NCBI GenBank assembly: GCA_014304965.1
Contig: JACRTZ010000201.1
Span: 1 to 9,082, forward strand
Source of the DNA: Vulcanimicrobiota bacterium
Lineage (GTDB): Bacteria > Vulcanimicrobiota > Vulcanimicrobiia > Vulcanimicrobiales > Vulcanimicrobiaceae
Direction of reading: 5' to 3'
Length of the DNA: 9,082 nt
The stretch's first letter is position 1; every line of letters begins with the position of its first letter. The translations under genes and the position numbers were made by a program. Positions 6,911-9,082 of this stretch are shown in pieces. The notes under the pieces were generated by a model, which had not been told where the DNA came from, searched no databases, and saw only the letters and a list, made by a program, of their open reading frames with translations.

Positions 6911-8263
6911 ATGCGCATGCTGCGAGCGACGATCGCCGCGCTCGCGGCCTTCGCGCTGGCGCCGGTCGCCGGCTCCGCCGCGCCCAGCCTGCCCGACTTC
7001 GGTTCGCGAACCGTCACCGGTTCGCTGGGCACCGGCGGCCGCTACATCGTGCGGACGTATTCGGGCGCACCGGTCACGGCGATCGCGCTGTGGTATCGTG
7101 CGCCCTCTACGGGCTTCGCCTCGAAAGCGCGACCGTCGGTCGCGCGGCTGGCCGCGCAAACGGTCGCCGCTTCCAAGCCGCTGATCGGCGATGCGCTCGG
7201 CTCGCAGGTGCGCGCCGCCGGCGGCCGCCTCGGCATTTCCGTCTACGGCGATACGGTCTCGGTCGACGTCGTCGTGCCGTCGCCGGCCGCGCGCCGCATC
7301 GCGCGAGCGTTAACTTCCGCCTATTTCGCGCCCGTCGTCACCGACGGCGGATTTCAACAAGCGCGCAAGGACGTGGCACAAGAAGCATTGCTCGAGTCGT
7401 TCAATGCCGAGGCGGTCGTGCGCGACGCGCTCTTCGGCGTGCTGTTCGAAAAGGGCCCGCACCATTACCCGGCGCTGGGTGATCCCAAAGAGATCGCAGG
7501 CATCCCGCTCGCCGACGTCCGCTCGTTTGCGGAGCGCGCGTTCCGTTCGCAAAATGCGGTGATCGTCGTCAGCGGCGCTGCGGACGGGACGATCGCCACC
7601 GCGTTTGCGGCAGGACGTCCGGCGTCCGACACGTTCGCCGAGCCCGAAAAGCCGAGCGCCGAGACGCTTTCCTCGGCGTATCAGCCGGCCGTGCAGCCCT
7701 TCGACGTCGCCGGCGGCGGCTACGGTTGGCTCGGGCCGGGCATCGCGCTCGAACGTGAAGCGACGGCTATGGACTTTATCGCCGATTATCTTTTTCATGG
7801 CGACACCGGGACGGTTTCACAAGCGATCGCGGCGATCGATCCGACCGCCGTCGTGTTCGGTCAGTTCGTCACGCTCAACGATCCGGGCGTGTTGTTCGTC
7901 GCGTATTCCGGGAAAGACGCAGCGCCGTTGCAGGCCAAAGTGGACGGCGGGCTCGCTGCGATCAAGGAACCGCTTGCGTCAAGCGCGTTCGCAGCCGCAG
8001 TGGATGCCTTTCAATATCATTTGCTCAGCGACGTGCAGACGCCGAGCCAACTCGCCGACGTTTTCGGCTGGTACACCGTCGAAGGCAACCCGCGGTACGC
8101 GCCGGTGCCCGGTTACGATTCCGGGACGTACTTTGCGGCCGCCCGCTCGTTGACGCCGGAGTTCGTGGCCGAAGTCGCGCGCAAGTATCTCGGAAAGCCT
8201 CCGGCCACTGTCTCCCTCAAGCCCGCTCCGAAGCAGCAACCGAAAGCGAGTCCGCCCTCGTGA
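6911..8263 (+). CDS. Exported M16-fold (insulinase-like) protein, HxxEH absent
   Basis: A 450-residue protein of the usual size for one M16B subunit, with a signal peptide at about 1-23 (RMLRATIAALAAFALAPVAGSA). Two M16 half-domains are apparent. The N-terminal one carries the segment ALGSQVRAAGGRLGISVYGD (95-114), a helix-rich region, and KGPHHYPALGDPKEIAGI (181-198), which matches the conserved HPYG...G element; NAVIVVSG at 215-222 is the strand that normally reads like a final Gxx of the domain. The second half runs from about 265 to 425. At the position of the zinc motif HxxEH I read RLAAQ (79-83), so no zinc ligands or catalytic Glu remain. A Lys/Pro-rich tail follows residue 429. ATG at 6911 is the start, with a second in-frame ATG at 6917. 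Probably a non-catalytic partner subunit; the family call is good, the function is inferred. Confidence 0.8.
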   Translation: MRMLRATIAALAAFALAPVAGSAAPSLPDFGSRTVTGSLGTGGRYIVRTYSGAPVTAIALWYRAPSTGFASKARPSVARLAAQTVAASKPLIGDALGSQVRAAGGRLGISVYGDTVSVDVVVPSPAARRIARALTSAYFAPVVTDGGFQQARKDVAQEALLESFNAEAVVRDALFGVLFEKGPHHYPALGDPKEIAGIPLADVRSFAERAFRSQNAVIVVSGAADGTIATAFAAGRPASDTFAEPEKPSAETLSSAYQPAVQPFDVAGGGYGWLGPGIALEREATAMDFIADYLFHGDTGTVSQAIAAIDPTAVVFGQFVTLNDPGVLFVAYSGKDAAPLQAKVDGGLAAIKEPLASSAFAAAVDAFQYHLLSDVQTPSQLADVFGWYTVEGNPRYAPVPGYDSGTYFAAARSLTPEFVAEVARKYLGKPPATVSLKPAPKQQPKASPPS

Positions 8264-9082
8264 CCACCATCTCGCGTCGATGTGCGGCACTGCTGTGCGC
8301 CCTCGCCTGCATCGCCGCCGCGCCGCTCCCGAAGTCTTCGGCGCCTCCGACCGCATTTCAAAGCATCCGGTTTTCCACGGCGTCGTCGCTCGACGTCGGT
8401 GCGAAGGCATGGTCGGAGAGCGATGACGATGCGGGCATTGCGGGCATGGAACTGTTTCTTTCCGCAGGCACCGACCGCGAACGGCCGGCGACGAACGGCT
8501 TAGCCGCGCTTACGGCGGAATGCATCTTGCACACGCCGGTGGGCGGCGTTCCGCTGCGCGATGCGATCGCGGCGCGCGGCGGCGCGCTGCAATATAGCGT
8601 GGACGGACGAGTGACGCGGTATTACCTCGAAGGCCGCAGCGAACGTTTGGCGGAATTGGCGCGAATCTTCGCGCGCGCGCTTGCGGCGCCGGCCTTTTTC
8701 AGCACCGGACTCGCGGCGGCACGCGAGGCGCTCGGCCGTCGCGTGGACGACCTCGACAACAATCCGCTGGCCGTCGGTTTGCAGATGTTCCGGCGTGCGT
8801 ACTATCCGGGCGGCGAGGGTCTGCCCGCCCTCGGCAACCGTAACGCCCTCAGCGCCCTCGCCGGCGCCGACTTGCAGACGTTCTTCCAGACCTATTACGT
8901 GCGCGGCGGCGCCGCTGCAAGCGTCGTCGGCAAGATCGGCGCCGATGCGCCCGACGCGCTGCGCGCTCTGGTGGCCGCCTTGCCGGCCGGCACCGTTTCA
9001 ACACCGGCGGCGAAGGCGAACCCGATTCCGCAGAAGACCTCGACGATCATCGCGCGGCGGGACGTCTCCGCTCCGATCGTCG
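8260..9082 (+). CDS. Second M16-fold protein, HxxEH absent (3' partial)
   Basis: GTG at 8260 overlaps the previous TGA by four bases (GTGA) and opens a frame that runs off the window after 274 complete codons. Residues 1-22 look like a signal peptide (ISRR, then a hydrophobic ALLCALACIAAA core). C17 follows ALA, a poor lipobox, so I do not call it a lipoprotein. The M16 N-terminal domain follows: NGLAALTAECIL at 79-90, LRDAIAARGGALQYSVDGR (99-117), RLAELARIFARAL at 129-141, and the late element LPALGNRNALSALAGADL (188-205) leading to FFQTYYVRGGAAASVVGKI. At the zinc-motif position it reads ALTAE (83-87), so H, E and H are not in place. It is a paralogue in fold of the preceding gene, though clearly diverged. 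The C-terminal half is outside the window, so its full architecture is unknown. Confidence 0.78.
   Translation, partial: MTTISRRCAALLCALACIAAAPLPKSSAPPTAFQSIRFSTASSLDVGAKAWSESDDDAGIAGMELFLSAGTDRERPATNGLAALTAECILHTPVGGVPLRDAIAARGGALQYSVDGRVTRYYLEGRSERLAELARIFARALAAPAFFSTGLAAAREALGRRVDDLDNNPLAVGLQMFRRAYYPGGEGLPALGNRNALSALAGADLQTFFQTYYVRGGAAASVVGKIGADAPDALRALVAALPAGTVSTPAAKANPIPQKTSTIIARRDVSAPIV

Noticed and set aside
6085..7032. A 315-codon open frame on the - strand opposite the FtsH protease domain.
   Set aside because: The + strand encodes the conserved HESGH and Asp zinc ligands here; the reverse frame has no motif and crosses the ftsH/M16 junction.
8284..8310. Possible lipoprotein signal (cysteines near the end of the hydrophobic core of the second M16 protein).
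   Set aside because: The residues before C17 are ALA and those before C13 are ALL; neither fits the usual Leu-Ala/Ser-Gly/Ala-Cys lipobox well, so an ordinary signal peptide is more likely.
8282..8503. A 73-codon frame on the + strand at the start of the second M16 gene.
   Set aside because: It is in a different frame from the M16 protein, is Arg-rich and has no motif; the GTG at 8260 frame carries the signal peptide and the M16 pattern.
1..9082. Search for mobile elements, CRISPR repeats, RNA genes and terminator hairpins.
   Set aside because: Nothing stood out by eye: no transposase or integrase motifs, no regularly spaced repeats, no tRNA-like sequence, no GC stem followed by a T-run. 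Virtually every base lies in a supported gene.

Overview
The window is a dense, GC-rich (roughly 60-65% by eye) stretch of bacterial chromosome with ten protein-coding genes, all on the + strand. The first is cut at its 5' end and the last at its 3' end. No gap between genes exceeds about 30 bases, and several junctions are 1- or 4-base stop/start overlaps. The whole window therefore looks like one transcription unit, or part of one. I see no tRNA, rRNA, insertion sequence, CRISPR array, origin, clear promoter or rho-independent terminator.

Layout: (1) a HisC-type PLP aminotransferase, missing its N-terminus; (2) a calcineurin-like metallophosphoesterase; (3) an exported TPR-repeat protein; (4) a PaaI-type hotdog thioesterase; (5) SmpB, the tmRNA partner; (6) TilS, the tRNA-Ile lysidine synthetase, in a short form; (7) Hpt, hypoxanthine phosphoribosyltransferase; (8) FtsH, the membrane AAA+ zinc protease; (9, 10) two consecutive exported M16-fold proteins, neither of which has the HxxEH zinc motif in the part visible.

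How they fit together: tilS-hpt-ftsH is a widely conserved bacterial gene order. Here it is preceded by smpB and followed by the M16 pair. SmpB (rescue and tagging of stalled nascent chains), FtsH (membrane proteolysis, including tagged substrates) and exported M16-fold proteins give the second half a protein quality-control flavour. The first half is metabolic or poorly defined.

Organism: the conserved proteins, high GC and GTG starts fit a free-living bacterium. The tilS-hpt-ftsH order is common in Bacillota, Actinomycetota and related Terrabacteria. The combination with two tandem M16 genes makes me think of an uncultured GC-rich lineage such as Eremiobacterota (WPS-2), but this is a weak inference that cannot be settled from the window.

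I did not find a clearly new biological system. The best candidates for a second look are the tandem M16 pair lacking catalytic motifs and a 10-codon open frame that exactly bridges the phosphoesterase and TPR genes.
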